DNA of 64,000 bases from Mariniphaga sp. (lineage in GTDB: Bacteria > Bacteroidota > Bacteroidia > Bacteroidales > Prolixibacteraceae), in contig JAGXGA010000055.1 in assembly GCA_024636975.1 (NCBI GenBank), positions 310,001 to 374,000 on the forward strand. The letters are read 5' to 3'. The number at the start of each line of letters is the position of its first letter. Positions within the stretch are counted from its first letter, which is position 1. The translations under genes and the position numbers were made by a program. Below the pieces are notes generated by a model, which saw only the letters and a program-made list of their open reading frames with translations, was not told the DNA's origin and made no database searches. Positions 17,853 to 26,058 of this stretch are shown one piece after another.

Positions 17853-18284
17853 ATGAGTGTTTTATTTAGAGAGTGGAAAGAATGCCATTTATTAATAATT
17901 GATTGTTGTAAAGTTACTGAGAAGGGAGAAGTGCTTTGGAATGAAGCAAAGATAATTAACTTCCTTGAAAAGTTAGGTTATCGAACATTATGGATAGGTG
18001 ATGAAGTGAAAATTGTACAAATAAAAGAAAATGACATAAAAAAAGTTAGCCTTGCGGAAATTAAAGAAGTAATATTAGAAAGGTTAAACCGCAGTGAGGG
18101 GCAAAAGATCAGAATGCATTTGGTTAGAAATAACATTTTCTTTTCCCAAGAACTAATAAATAAGCTTAAAGAAGCAATTCCTGATGAAGTATATAAAGAC
18201 ACTGTTTTTTTCCATTTTGATAATGGGAAATGGACTATTAATCATGATGAAATGTATTTTACTCTAGGGGAGTGGATGGAATAA
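17853..18284 (+). CDS. Hypothetical protein
   Basis: A 143-residue protein with an alpha/beta look (HLLIIDCCKVTEKGEVLWNEAKIINFLEKLGYRTLWIG). I do not recognise a family. The start at 17853 follows a GA-rich tract (AAAGAGAGAGAGAGAAAA) that could act as a purine-rich ribosome binding site. It is followed by a strong terminator at 18301-18368 and then by the helicase-like gene, so it is the last gene of its own unit. Confidence 0.65.
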   Translation: MSVLFREWKECHLLIIDCCKVTEKGEVLWNEAKIINFLEKLGYRTLWIGDEVKIVQIKENDIKKVSLAEIKEVILERLNRSEGQKIRMHLVRNNIFFSQELINKLKEAIPDEVYKDTVFFHFDNGKWTINHDEMYFTLGEWME

Positions 18285-18300
18285 CTTGAATTGCAAAGAG

Positions 18301-18368
18301 AAAGGAGGGAGCAAGAATTCTGAAAAACTCAATAAAGGAGATGGAAAAATTGCTCCCTTCCTTTTTTT
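18301..18368 (+). terminator. Terminator after the 143-aa gene
   Basis: AAAGGAGGGAGCAA (18301-18314) pairs with TTGCTCCCTTCCTTT, which is followed by a T run. The loop is long (about 36 bases), but the stem is strong and lies 17 bp after the stop. Confidence 0.75.
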
Positions 18369-18479
18369 AAAGGAGTAATTTATAGATGTGAGAAAAGGAG
18401 TAGGGGGCAAAAAATCTGAGAAAGTGTATATAAGAGATAATTAACTGCCCCCTCATTTGATAAATGCAAAAAAAAATGA

Positions 18480-20174
18480 ATGAAGAAAAATTTAAAATTT
18501 GACGCTGAGTTTGCAAGTGAGGTTATGAAAGAGATTCCTCCAGGCTATATTGATAAAACGGTGTGTGGATGTGGATTAACTTCTGTAGCCTTAGAAAATG
18601 ATGTAAAAACCGTAATTGCTGTTCCAACTATTTATTTGGCAATAAATAAAGCAGAACAATATCCTAATGAAAGATTTAATGGTAAGGTATTAGCTGTTTG
18701 GGGTGAAACAGAATGGACCGACATAGAATTTTACAGGTGGAATAATAATCCTCAAAAAATTATTGTGACCTATGATTCTCTTCCGAATGTAATTTATTTG
18801 CTTGATGACTATAATTACAAATTAATAATTGATGAATCAAATGAGCTTTTGTCGAAAACTCATTTAAAGCCTGATGTAATCGATAGAGTTTTTAGTATTG
18901 CAGAAGAATATAAAGACACTGTAAGTTTTATCTCTGCGACACCAACACCCTTAGAATATATGCCCCGTTGGATTTCTGAAATAGATCAGATAAGAATAGA
19001 GTGGGAAAAAACTGTAAAGGCACAACCAATACTTGTAGAGAGAAGTAATCCTTATCAAAGCCTTCGGAAGGAATTTATTTCTCCGATTGTTCAGAATGGC
19101 ATTTTGACTATAAAAGGGAAGACATTCAGTAAACTTATAATATTTATGAATTCAGTCAGGCAGATTGCGAATATTATAAAGGAAACCGGTTTAAATAAAG
19201 AGGAATGTGGTATTATTTGTGGTGCAAGTCTTAAAAATGATAGTAAAATAAATGGGATCAAAAGATATGTTTCAGGAGTGATGCCAAAGTTCTTGTTCAT
19301 TACATCATCAGGGTTTAGCGGGATTGATTTGTATGATAATGAGGCAATGACAGTTGTTGTGAGTAATACTAAGAGAAATTGGCAAATGATTGATATGCTA
19401 ACCGATCTCAAACAGGCTATTTCGAGACAGAGAAATAGAGACAATCCCAATTATGGTAGATTCATTTACATTTATAATCAGTCCATGTTTAGCAAATCAG
19501 AGGAGCAACTTCTCTCTAGTCTTGATGCTATTAGAAATCGTATTTTAAGTTCAATTAATTTGTATGAATATGGATTACAAAGTGGCAACGCAGATGGATT
19601 TGCTACATATCCTGATTTTATTTCTTATACGGTATTCAAAAATGGCAGATACGAATTAAATGAACAGGCATTTTTAGCTGATAAGTATTTTATACTTGAA
19701 ACAAGAAGACAATATCAAAAAGGTTTTGATATACGGGGTCAGTTTGAAAATTCCACTGAGGTTCAACCTATAGTGTTACCAGGTGAAGTTACGTATTCAG
19801 AATTGGTAAAGTATTTTAAAGAAAATAATAAGGATGGAGAAATTGATTGGGGAGTATATTCGACTAAAAATGAGTGGATATCGGTAATTGAAACATCTTA
19901 CAAATGTTATAAGAATGTATGGAAGGATTATACTTACGCCAAAATGATGATTAGCAATTTTGGTGATGTATATAATACAATTAAATCAGTAGCTAATAAT
20001 ATTTTCTCAGAAGGTAAATATTCCAGAAAAGAAGCTACAAAAAAGATGCAGAATATTTATGATGATTTAAAATTTTCGAGAAGTGTAAGACATCATGATT
20101 TTAATGAAATATTTAAGGAGGTAAAACATTCAAAGATAAGAGGTGAAAGATATGTTGAGATAGTAGAAAAGTAA
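18480..20174 (+). CDS. SF2 helicase-like protein, probable element replication factor
   Basis: A 564-residue protein with SF2-like motifs in order: a P-loop position CGCGLTSVAL (about residues 29-38) without the usual Lys, AVPTIYLAINK (motif Ia), LIIDESNELL (motif II, DESN instead of DEAD/DEAH), FISATPTPLEY (motif III) and AISRQRNRDNP near residue 320 (motif VI-like). The C-terminal 200 residues match nothing known to me. Relatives with G-x-G-x-T-T at the P-loop occur in Bacteroidota phages and elements, so the missing Lys may be a family trait. It is transcribed alone and ends in a hairpin terminator. A role in replication of the excised element is inferred. Confidence 0.65.
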   Translation: MKKNLKFDAEFASEVMKEIPPGYIDKTVCGCGLTSVALENDVKTVIAVPTIYLAINKAEQYPNERFNGKVLAVWGETEWTDIEFYRWNNNPQKIIVTYDSLPNVIYLLDDYNYKLIIDESNELLSKTHLKPDVIDRVFSIAEEYKDTVSFISATPTPLEYMPRWISEIDQIRIEWEKTVKAQPILVERSNPYQSLRKEFISPIVQNGILTIKGKTFSKLIIFMNSVRQIANIIKETGLNKEECGIICGASLKNDSKINGIKRYVSGVMPKFLFITSSGFSGIDLYDNEAMTVVVSNTKRNWQMIDMLTDLKQAISRQRNRDNPNYGRFIYIYNQSMFSKSEEQLLSSLDAIRNRILSSINLYEYGLQSGNADGFATYPDFISYTVFKNGRYELNEQAFLADKYFILETRRQYQKGFDIRGQFENSTEVQPIVLPGEVTYSELVKYFKENNKDGEIDWGVYSTKNEWISVIETSYKCYKNVWKDYTYAKMMISNFGDVYNTIKSVANNIFSEGKYSRKEATKKMQNIYDDLKFSRSVRHHDFNEIFKEVKHSKIRGERYVEIVEK

Positions 20175-20211
20175 AAGTTAATCCTGGGATATATTGTATA
20201 CCATATAAATA

Positions 20212-20246
20212 GAAGGGCTCAGTTCATTTCAGAACAGAGCCCTTTA
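20212..20246 (+). terminator. Terminator after the helicase-like gene
   Basis: AGGGCTC and GAGCCCTTT pair around a 16-base loop, 38 bp past the stop codon. As the next gene is convergent, it may serve both directions. Confidence 0.75.
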
Positions 20247-20276
20247 TTATACTATTATACAAAAGTCTCAGCCGTT

Positions 20277-20468
20277 CTAAGTGTTTTCGTCCGCTGCTAT
20301 TAGAAGAAACTCCTTAAACTCCGGGTCTCCACAGTTGGTGCAGAAGACAATTTTGCCGTGTGGCCAGTAGTAAGCTGCTGTTCCCCGTTTTAAACTGCAT
20401 CCGCAATTCGCACATTCAGAGTTAAACCGCACTGTAATCTTTCGAGGATCTCCTTTGTATGATTTCAT
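20277..20468 (-). CDS. Small zinc-ribbon protein
   Basis: A 63-residue protein with two CxxC pairs, CANC (then GC) and CTNC, about 24 residues apart, forming a typical zinc ribbon. The segment between is aromatic (TAAYYWPHGKIVFC). Such small ribbons are frequent in mobile elements of this phylum and are usually DNA- or RNA-binding or simply structural. It is convergent with the helicase-like gene and separated from it by a shared terminator. Confidence 0.75.
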   Translation of the reverse strand: MKSYKGDPRKITVRFNSECANCGCSLKRGTAAYYWPHGKIVFCTNCGDPEFKEFLLIAADENT

Positions 20469-20537
20469 AGATTTTGCCCTGCCCTAGGACTTGTATTGGC
20501 AACTGGCACGCCGGTTAATTTAAAGCTTTTACTAATC

Positions 20538-20966
20538 TCAATGGCCATCTATCCAGAAAGGAGCTCCGGAGCGAATATTTGCAAAGAATAAATACAAAAA
20601 ACCATTTAAGTTCAGTTTGTAGGTGAAACTTACTTCATAAGTAATGCTTGTTTTTGTATAAGATTTAATATTTAGATATCCGCCATCGATGAAGTCCTCA
20701 TAACATTCCTGAAGCATTATCTTCTGCCATTTATTATATACTGTTAATTCCTTTTTATGGCTGCGGAATGGATTCTGTTGATTCTTCTCGTTAACATGAT
20801 ACTGACTTTTTGATAATAGAATCTTTTTCATGATTGATTTTTTTAGCATTTTGTAAAACGAAAATTGAGAGTTCAGTATCAAATTGCTGTGTCCATTTTT
20901 AAATATTTTCTTGCTCAAAATAAAGATCAGATAGCCGAAAAGCGAATTTGCATTATAGGTCAACAT
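20538..20966 (-). CDS. Hypothetical protein
   Basis: The frame is open for 142 codons, but the first 45 residues are irregular and a likelier start is the internal ATG at 20831, giving about 97 residues (MKKILLSKSQYHV ... GAPFWIDGH). The shorter form has a helix with YNKWQKIMLQECYEDF and then beta strands with an aromatic C-terminus. I do not recognise it. It is on the same strand as the zinc-ribbon gene 70 bp downstream, so the two may be co-transcribed. Confidence 0.5.
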   Translation of the reverse strand: MLTYNANSLFGYLIFILSKKIFKNGHSNLILNSQFSFYKMLKKSIMKKILLSKSQYHVNEKNQQNPFRSHKKELTVYNKWQKIMLQECYEDFIDGGYLNIKSYTKTSITYEVSFTYKLNLNGFLYLFFANIRSGAPFWIDGH

Positions 20967-21449
20967 TTTTTATACAATTCCTGTCTTTTATACCATACCC
21001 TGAAACTAAGCTTTTAAAAAATTTATGTGTGTGCAATTTTAACCGTATTGGATGAAATTACCCATAATTATGGTTCAGCTTGTGTTTAAAACCCGAGAAT
21101 TGCATAGAAATTGAGAACCTCAAATCGTAGGAAAAGTGATACTGTATTTATAAAGGGAGGGAACCATTTATTTCATGTGTGATATCATGTGAAAATGGGG
21201 TCTGGTTACTGCCTGTCCGTTCGATTGTCACATTTTGTTTTTCAAGTTGACAACAACGTTCTAATCAGATGAAATGGTTATCAAATTGAGAATAAGGAAA
21301 AATGGAATTCCTCAGTCCATTACCAAATTATAAATGCTCTGGAAGTTTGATGGTTTGGTCTAATCATTCGTATAGCCATGGGAGGATATCCCATTTACAT
21401 GGGAAAAGACCTTTCAGGTTAAATATTAGCTCGCGTAAACAAAAAGTTT
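20967..21449. other. Intergenic stretch, nothing recognised
   Basis: About 480 bases with no convincing gene. A short plus-strand ORF (21302-21493) overlaps the end of the GIY-YIG-like gene and has no coding look. No strong repeat is seen. Confidence 0.45.
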
Positions 21450-21923
21450 TTAAACAACATTGCTGTAAAATTGATGAGTTGAAAATTCACTAACTATGAA
21501 ATTATATGGTATTACATATTTACCTTTTACAAAGTTAGAATCTGGATTTTGTATTAAACCGCAGTTCTTAGGTGTATCTTGAAGCAATTCACTGGATCCA
21601 CTGAATCTAATTGGTCCATTTAGGCCATTATAAAGAGAAAGATGTGGCACGTTACTATGTAACCCATATTCAATACCGGTGCTGTTTGAATTATTAAGTA
21701 TCGAAATCACCTCGTACTGTTTTATCTTGAATCCGGTTGCAGTTCTCATCTCTCTCAGAAACCGAATCACACGGTCGTGAAGAGGTTGCTTCGTTCTTCC
21801 TAACTTCAAACAAGTTTGAGAATTCCCTGAGTTATCTTCATAGTAAATGCGGATTAGATACACTTTTGGCAGAGCCAATTGTCCGTGCTTCCATTTTGTG
21901 AATAGATTAGTAGTTCCTTTCAT
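21450..21923 (-). CDS. GIY-YIG / T5orf172-like domain protein
   Basis: A 157-residue protein. The core VYLIRIYYEDN ... CLKLGRTKQPLHDRVIRFLREM has the layout of the Mug113/T5orf172 branch of GIY-YIG nucleases: a first strand with Y, then K-(L/I)-G-R-T and an Arg in the next helix. EYGLHSNV further on supplies the usual Glu, and F-S-G-S-S-E-L-L is also typical of the branch. These domains occur in phages and mobile elements as nucleases or DNA-binding modules. Activity is plausible but not shown. It is the last gene of the minus-strand block that starts at 23248. Confidence 0.6.
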   Translation of the reverse strand: MKGTTNLFTKWKHGQLALPKVYLIRIYYEDNSGNSQTCLKLGRTKQPLHDRVIRFLREMRTATGFKIKQYEVISILNNSNSTGIEYGLHSNVPHLSLYNGLNGPIRFSGSSELLQDTPKNCGLIQNPDSNFVKGKYVIPYNFIVSEFSTHQFYSNVV

Positions 21924-22016
21924 GATTTAAATTAACCTTCATTTTTTTGTAATTTTTGCAGCACAATAAGAGAGGAGAAATGTAGAGTGAAACGTGCGGA
22001 AAAATGAAGGAGTGAT

Positions 22017-22928
22017 TCACTTATTCCAATTCCTCTCCACCGAACTCTTACTCACTTCCAAAATAGAAGCTGTTTCTTTTTGTGAATACCCCTTGGATTT
22101 CAATTCATTTATCCTGGTCCGTTTCTCCTGTGCTGATAATCGCTTTTTCGGAGTGTGTCTTTTTCGGTTGTAGTCCTTCTTCTTCTCCTTTCTGTGTTTT
22201 TCTATTTCAGAGATGTAAGCCTCCTTATAAAAATCGCAAAGCAGGTTGCCAAGCATTTTTAAGTTTGCATTGGACAAAAATTCATATCCACTGTTTAACC
22301 AATAAGCTATGATTGCACCATCATCCAAACTCTTGTCCAAATCAGATGAATATTGATTTCTTAAATATATGGCTATGTTGGGAATATCTAAATTTCCCGT
22401 TGGCCGCCTATTTTTATACTCATCAGTATCATGTAAGAAATTAACAGCGTTTTTTATTTTGGAAATACCCTTCGTCTGTGTTGGATAGTTTGCATATTCT
22501 GCGAATAGTTCCAAATTTTCAAACAGTTTGTTAAGCTCTTGCCGTTGATTATAAATTTCATCTAATGCCCAGATGTACTGTTGTCTTAATACATATTCAT
22601 CCTTATATTTTTCTTTAAGCTCAGACGCCTTTTGCATAGATTCAGAGTTTTTCCTTGAATATAACTCATTAAATACATCATCGCATGAGTAGTTGTTCCT
22701 GCAGAGATAAGATAACGCTTTATAGGCAACCTTTTTTTTCTCAATTCGTGCATACCTGTTTTCTATACACAAAGGGCTCAGCTTTATAGCATGCTCAACA
22801 ATATCTTTCAAATAGTTGTCATTCCTCCAATCAATGTGTGCAATAAGATTCGTCATGTGATCAGGTATTTTGAGAGACACAACGAATCGCTTAAATTCTG
22901 ACTTCTTCAGTAAATGTTCCAGGATCAT
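22017..22928 (-). CDS. Hypothetical protein with C-terminal helix-turn-helix
   Basis: A 303-residue, almost all helical protein. Residues about 262-303 (SAQEKRTRINELKSKGYSQKETASILEVSKSSVERNWNK) form a clear Hin/resolvase-type HTH, preceded by a Lys/Arg-rich linker (HRKEKKKDYNRKRHTPKKR). The first 240 residues match no family I know. It overlaps the 63-aa gene upstream by 38 bp, which itself overlaps the ribbon-helix-helix gene, so three DNA-binding-type proteins are made from one message. A role in replication, partition or control of the element is likely by context. Confidence 0.65.
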   Translation of the reverse strand: MILEHLLKKSEFKRFVVSLKIPDHMTNLIAHIDWRNDNYLKDIVEHAIKLSPLCIENRYARIEKKKVAYKALSYLCRNNYSCDDVFNELYSRKNSESMQKASELKEKYKDEYVLRQQYIWALDEIYNQRQELNKLFENLELFAEYANYPTQTKGISKIKNAVNFLHDTDEYKNRRPTGNLDIPNIAIYLRNQYSSDLDKSLDDGAIIAYWLNSGYEFLSNANLKMLGNLLCDFYKEAYISEIEKHRKEKKKDYNRKRHTPKKRLSAQEKRTRINELKSKGYSQKETASILEVSKSSVERNWNK

Positions 22929-23082
22929 CGCTTTGAAGCTTTTGATTGTAAATAACTTTTGTAATTATACCTTTTCGAACAAGTGAGCGGAAAGCATCAC
23001 TACCGATGTTGAGTTTTTGTTTGCCCTCTTTCATATTATGAACGATGTAGCCATCAGGCAATTTATAATAATGTTTAGTCAT
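22891..23082 (-). CDS. Small hypothetical protein, probable DNA-binding
   Basis: A 63-residue basic protein (MTKHYYKLPDGY ... FRSLVRKGIITKVIYNQ). The segment NIGSDAFRSLVRKGIITKV has the look of a short helix-turn-helix followed by a wing, as in small excisionase-like proteins, but this is weak. Its ATG overlaps the stop region of the ribbon-helix-helix gene (23075-23248), and its end overlaps the next gene by 38 bp, a tightly packed operon. No function can be given. Confidence 0.6.
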   Translation of the reverse strand: MTKHYYKLPDGYIVHNMKEGKQKLNIGSDAFRSLVRKGIITKVIYNQKLQSDDPGTFTEEVRI

Positions 23083-23248
23083 AGCAGTTGGGGTTGATTT
23101 TTTGAAACTGTCCGATCATAAATTTAACCATTCCACTCACGGATCGTTCTTCCTTCATTGCACATGATTTTAATTTCTCAAATAACGAGGAAGAAACTCT
23201 TAGATGAATGGTATGATCAGATGATCTTCGGTTATCGCTTTTTTCCAT
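23075..23248 (-). CDS. Ribbon-helix-helix protein (57 aa)
   Basis: A short reading frame of 57 residues: MEKSDNRRSSDHTIHLRV, then SSSLFEKLKSCAMKEERSVSG and MVKFMIGQFQKINP. The strand-helix-helix pattern (HTIHLRVSSSLFEKLKSCA, then ERSVSGMVKFMI) is characteristic of Arc/MetJ/CopG-type regulators and of accessory proteins of plasmid partition or mobilisation. The last eight bases of its frame overlap the start of the 63-aa gene. It is first in its operon, so autoregulation at the A/T-rich promoter to its right (23249-23300) is likely. Confidence 0.75.
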   Translation of the reverse strand: MEKSDNRRSSDHTIHLRVSSSLFEKLKSCAMKEERSVSGMVKFMIGQFQKINPNCYD

Positions 23249-23362
23249 AAGGTGTATTATTTATATACGTCACTATACAATAATATAGTCAAAATAAATG
23301 TAAATGAAAAATTTCCAATAACCTTCGGGTAATGTGAGCCCAGAATGTTCTCCCTCATGGTT

Positions 23363-23399
23363 AAAGTCCGCCGGATCATTTAAGATCCGGCAAGACTTT
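23363..23399. repeat. Strong 14-bp hairpin flanked by CCCTCATGGTTA repeats
   Basis: GCCGGATC (23370-23377) and GATCCGGC (23384-23391) pair perfectly around ATTTAA, and AAAGTC/GACTTT extend the stem. Direct repeats CCCTCATGGTTA lie at about 23353-23364 and 23437-23448. There is no T run on either side, so it is not an ordinary terminator. It lies between the ribbon-helix-helix operon and a small membrane-protein gene. Confidence 0.8.
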
Positions 23400-23476
23400 G
23401 AGAAACCTTCGGTTCAACGTATCGCCCTTTCTGGTCCCCCTCATGGTTATCATCTTTGATTGAATTACAGATAGAA

Positions 23477-23689
23477 TTAATTCAATCGTTCAATCCATCC
23501 TGCAATTGCAATAGCAAGTAAATGACCTATGGAACTTAATATGCTCCAGATAGTGAGAAATCCTATGAACCCCCAAAAGCCTTGAGGGTTAACCATGCTC
23601 CAGGACAAAATGCCAGCTATGATTAAAAAAATCACGCTTAGAATCCACATTAATACGACTAATGCACCATTTGATTCACTCATACTCAT
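23477..23689 (-). CDS. Small membrane protein with two helices
   Basis: A 70-residue protein with two long hydrophobic stretches (about residues 10-30 and 38-62) joined by NPQGFWGF and ending WIERLN. It is an integral membrane protein with both termini probably on the same side. No family is recognised. The gene is about 85 bp from the radC-like gene on the same strand, so co-transcription is possible. Confidence 0.6.
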   Translation of the reverse strand: MSMSESNGALVVLMWILSVIFLIIAGILSWSMVNPQGFWGFIGFLTIWSILSSIGHLLAIAIAGWIERLN

Positions 23690-23774
23690 TTAGTTTTAGA
23701 AATTAGTAAATTAAAAAAGGGCTATGAAGCCCCTTCAGATAAAATGCATATTGATAATATTCAAGCTGCTTAAA

Positions 23775-24230
23775 TCAAAGCAAACCTTCATCTGCAAAAG
23801 AGAGGTGACTTAAATTTGTAATGATTAAATGGTCAAGCAGTGAAATGTCAAGGAAAGAACATGCCTCCTTTATTTTACGGGTTATTCTGATGTCTGCATC
23901 GCTTGCTTCCAATGTTCCGGACGGGTGATTATGTGCCAGGACTATTGAGGAAGTGTTAGACTTTAATGCTGCTTGCATGATTAGCCTAACATCAACAATA
24001 GTCCCTGTAATACCACCTTTCGAAACTTCGTAATATCCGAGGACTTTATTACCTCGATTCAGGAGCATTACATAGAAGTATTCGCGATGTTCTAACCCGG
24101 GGAAAACCTGCCTGAAAATATCTACAGCATCATTTGAGCATGTAATTTTGGGACGTTCTGAAGGGCTAATTTTCGTTGAGTAGGATAATTGCACCTCTGC
24201 GATGTTGTTAAGAAATAAGTTTTGATTCAT
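23775..24230 (-). CDS. RadC-like JAB-domain protein
   Basis: A 151-residue protein that is the C-terminal JAB/MPN domain of RadC without the HhH region. The metal-binding motif is VLAHNHPSGTLEASDADIRIT, where HxHP and the S-x-x-D are intact. The preceding strand (YFYVMLLNRGNKVLGYYEVSKGG) and the end (LDHLIIT) match the family. Short RadC proteins of this kind are very common in Bacteroidota mobile elements. The original link to DNA repair is doubtful, and the true activity is unknown. Confidence 0.88.
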   Translation of the reverse strand: MNQNLFLNNIAEVQLSYSTKISPSERPKITCSNDAVDIFRQVFPGLEHREYFYVMLLNRGNKVLGYYEVSKGGITGTIVDVRLIMQAALKSNTSSIVLAHNHPSGTLEASDADIRITRKIKEACSFLDISLLDHLIITNLSHLSFADEGLL

Positions 24231-24344
24231 TTAAATTGCCGGTGCCTTCCGGACATTCTTATTGGCGTATGGCCTTGCCAGTTAAACAATTGTTTTTAGA
24301 TATTAACTGTGAGTGGGTTAAAATAAGAGGGAGCCACAAAACAA

Positions 24345-24378
24345 AACAGGCAATAGAGATTAAATCTCCTTACCTGTT
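24345..24378 (-). terminator. Nested hairpin, possible terminator of the 56-aa gene
   Basis: AACAGG/CCTGTT form an outer stem and GAGAT/ATCTC an inner stem. It lies about 30 bp past the stop of the small minus-strand gene at 24407. A long T run is missing, so termination is uncertain. Confidence 0.45.
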
Positions 24379-24406
24379 CCTTTGACGAAAATAATTATGC
24401 TAAAAA

Positions 24407-24577
24407 TTAAGTGGCAAAACAATCCTTAAAAGCATCATATTCAAATGCTACTAATTTACTGTCAAGCAATTCGACAGCCCCTGGGAAATAAGTTGTTTCG
24501 AGAAAATCAACAAAGGCATCCCAAATGTTGATCCTTTGGTTATCCTCTTTACTGGTTCTGTACCTGTAAGAATTCAT
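24407..24577 (-). CDS. Small acidic hypothetical protein (56 aa)
   Basis: A 56-residue frame on the minus strand (MNSYRYRTSKEDNQRINIWD ... YDAFKDCFAT) with helix-forming, acidic and aromatic character. It lies between the radC-like gene and the first 86-aa gene, all on the minus strand, and has its own hairpin about 30 bp downstream. No family is recognised. The length is short, but the composition is protein-like rather than random. Confidence 0.5.
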   Translation of the reverse strand: MNSYRYRTSKEDNQRINIWDAFVDFLETTYFPGAVELLDSKLVAFEYDAFKDCFAT

Positions 24578-24662
24578 AAGTATCAATTTTTAAGTGATCA
24601 GATTTCAACTACAGGCTGTTTTACGGTTTAGAGAAAATTCAGATGAGAGTGTGGAAAGAAAT

Positions 24663-24692
24663 AAAAAAATCCCCGCCTAAATTGACGAGGAT
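24663..24692 (-). terminator. Terminator of 86-aa gene copy 1
   Basis: On the minus strand ATCCTCGTC and GGCGGGGAT pair (two G-T pairs) and are followed by seven T. The same hairpin follows copy 2. Confidence 0.85.
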
Positions 24693-24707
24693 TCTTTTAA
24701 CTACAAC

Positions 24708-24968
24708 CTATTTCTTCGGGTTGAGTACCTTCTTTTTCTTCTTTTCATCTGGTTCAACTTCAGGAGTTTCATCTTTAGTGGACACATAAGCTGTATGAGT
24801 GCGACCAAATTTGTCGACTTCCTGTAATCTTGCCAATTCGAACGTTAGATAATCTTGGCCCTCAAAAGAATGCTTAAATTTAAGCACTTCTTCCACTTTC
24901 AAATTTACTTTTACTAGATCGAGAGTTTCATGTTGTACACCCTTCCCGATGTATCGCTTCTTGTACAT
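24708..24968 (-). CDS. 86-aa conserved element protein, copy 1
   Basis: An 86-residue protein (MYKKRYIGKGVQHETLDLVKV ... FGRTHTAYVS) with a beta-rich core and a Lys-rich tail. It is nearly identical over its first 65 residues to the 84-aa product at 29033-29287. A third, broken copy lies at 53501-53690. Proteins of this type are common in Bacteroidota integrative elements; their function is unknown to me. The leader before the ATG (AACAACTTAAAAATTTTAACT) and the terminator are shared with copy 2, so the whole transcription unit was duplicated. A conserved hairpin element lies about 115 bp upstream. Confidence 0.75.
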   Translation of the reverse strand: MYKKRYIGKGVQHETLDLVKVNLKVEEVLKFKHSFEGQDYLTFELARLQEVDKFGRTHTAYVSTKDETPEVEPDEKKKKKVLNPKK

Positions 24969-25650
24969 AGTTAAAATTTTTAAGTTGTTCGAAGACTTTG
25001 TTGGTTTAAGAATGAAATGTATTAGGGTTAGATCTGTGAAGTAAGAATGATGCTCAAGAGGGAAAAATTATTTGAAAATGTTTGTCATGCCAGAATAATA
25101 CAGAGAAGACCCCCCGGGTGTTTACCCATTGTGAAAATTGTTTTTTAATGGTATAGTACTACGCTGAGCGGAGAATACATATTTTTTTTTAAAACTAAAA
25201 CTCCGGATAGGGGCCACACTGAAAAAGATTAATGATGCTGCAGGACTAAACGTTAATGTAAATGCTTTGCATGATGTTTATTTGATTGCGCAAATCCGAG
25301 CAATTGCGAACATGCCATTGAGTCAATCAGGCTCTATTAAGATATTGCATTGAGGAAAGTAGATAAGGTTGAAATGGACAAAGCAAGAAACTGAACGCAT
25401 TTGAAGAATATCAATACAATCGGAATTCCTTTACTGTTCCGACGGGCGATCAATTCCTTTGCCGGTATTTAGCGGAGGAAGGGAAGGGAGTCAGAGAGCA
25501 ATCGGTTGGCATGTTGCGGATCGGATTTCGAATAGCGGTCATGTCCGGATTTTACTACTCGCGATTTTTGGAATGCTTTTTTTTTATTCCATAGCGTTAC
25601 ACAGAATTAATGAAACCTTTGAAAATAAATTTAAAGACAAAGATTAATTG
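24969..25650. other. Non-coding region with conserved hairpin element copy 1 and gene debris
   Basis: It contains the repeated element at 25084-25190. From about 25200 to 25350 the plus strand is open (RIGATLKKINDAAGLNVNV...), with no start and a stop at about 25352, which looks like debris of a lost gene. A 62-codon ORF at 25459-25647 has no recognisable content. Confidence 0.5.
25084..25190. repeat. Conserved non-coding element, copy 1
   Basis: It runs from GTCATGCCAGAATAATA through GAAGACCCCCCGGGTG, the hairpin GGGT-GTTT-ACCC, ATTGTGAAAAT and GGTATAGTA to GCGGAGAATACATAT. Copies 2 and 3 at 29411-29500 and 30452-30560 share the order and most of these blocks. Confidence 0.8.
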
Positions 25651-26013
25651 TCAGATGAGTTTCCATTTTTCTTCAAGGATACAGAGTTGGTCTAATATTT
25701 CATTTTGTAAACCGGCTCTGCTTCCAGCTAAATGTATTTCTAATCTAATTCTCCCGTCTTTGCAGTCAATTCGTTCTGTTATTTTGTCTGGTAGGTGTTT
25801 TCTAAATCTGGAATACAATGTCGTGTCTTTAAATTCTTGAGTACTAAACTCTACTGATGATATTAATTCTCTTAATTGTCTAATAAAAACAATTCTTTCA
25901 TTGCGACGCAATTTTAATTTTTCAACTTGCCATTTTGCGAATGGTACAAAATACCCTGTTATAATACCAAATATACCAGCAATTATTGCAGTCCAAATAT
26001 CAATTTTCATCAT
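25651..26013 (-). CDS. Small membrane protein, third gene of the cyclase operon
   Basis: A 120-residue protein with one N-terminal membrane helix (about residues 7-25, WTAIIAGIFGIITGYFVPFA) followed by a basic helical region (KWQVEKLKLRRNERIVFIRQLRELI) and a mixed C-terminal domain. It begins 45 bp after the cyclase-like gene on the same strand, so it is the last gene of a three-gene operon. Membrane proteins are the usual partner (effector) of cyclic-nucleotide defence enzymes such as Pycsar, which suggests but does not prove that role here. Confidence 0.7.
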   Translation of the reverse strand: MMKIDIWTAIIAGIFGIITGYFVPFAKWQVEKLKLRRNERIVFIRQLRELISSVEFSTQEFKDTTLYSRFRKHLPDKITERIDCKDGRIRLEIHLAGSRAGLQNEILDQLCILEEKWKLI

Positions 26014-26058
26014 ATTATTATTATTTAAACATCAACCTGTTTTGCAAAAACCAATTTT

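Noticed and set aside
25459-25647. 62-aa plus-strand ORF as a gene
   Set aside because: No recognisable content, no start signal, and it lies in a region of gene debris.
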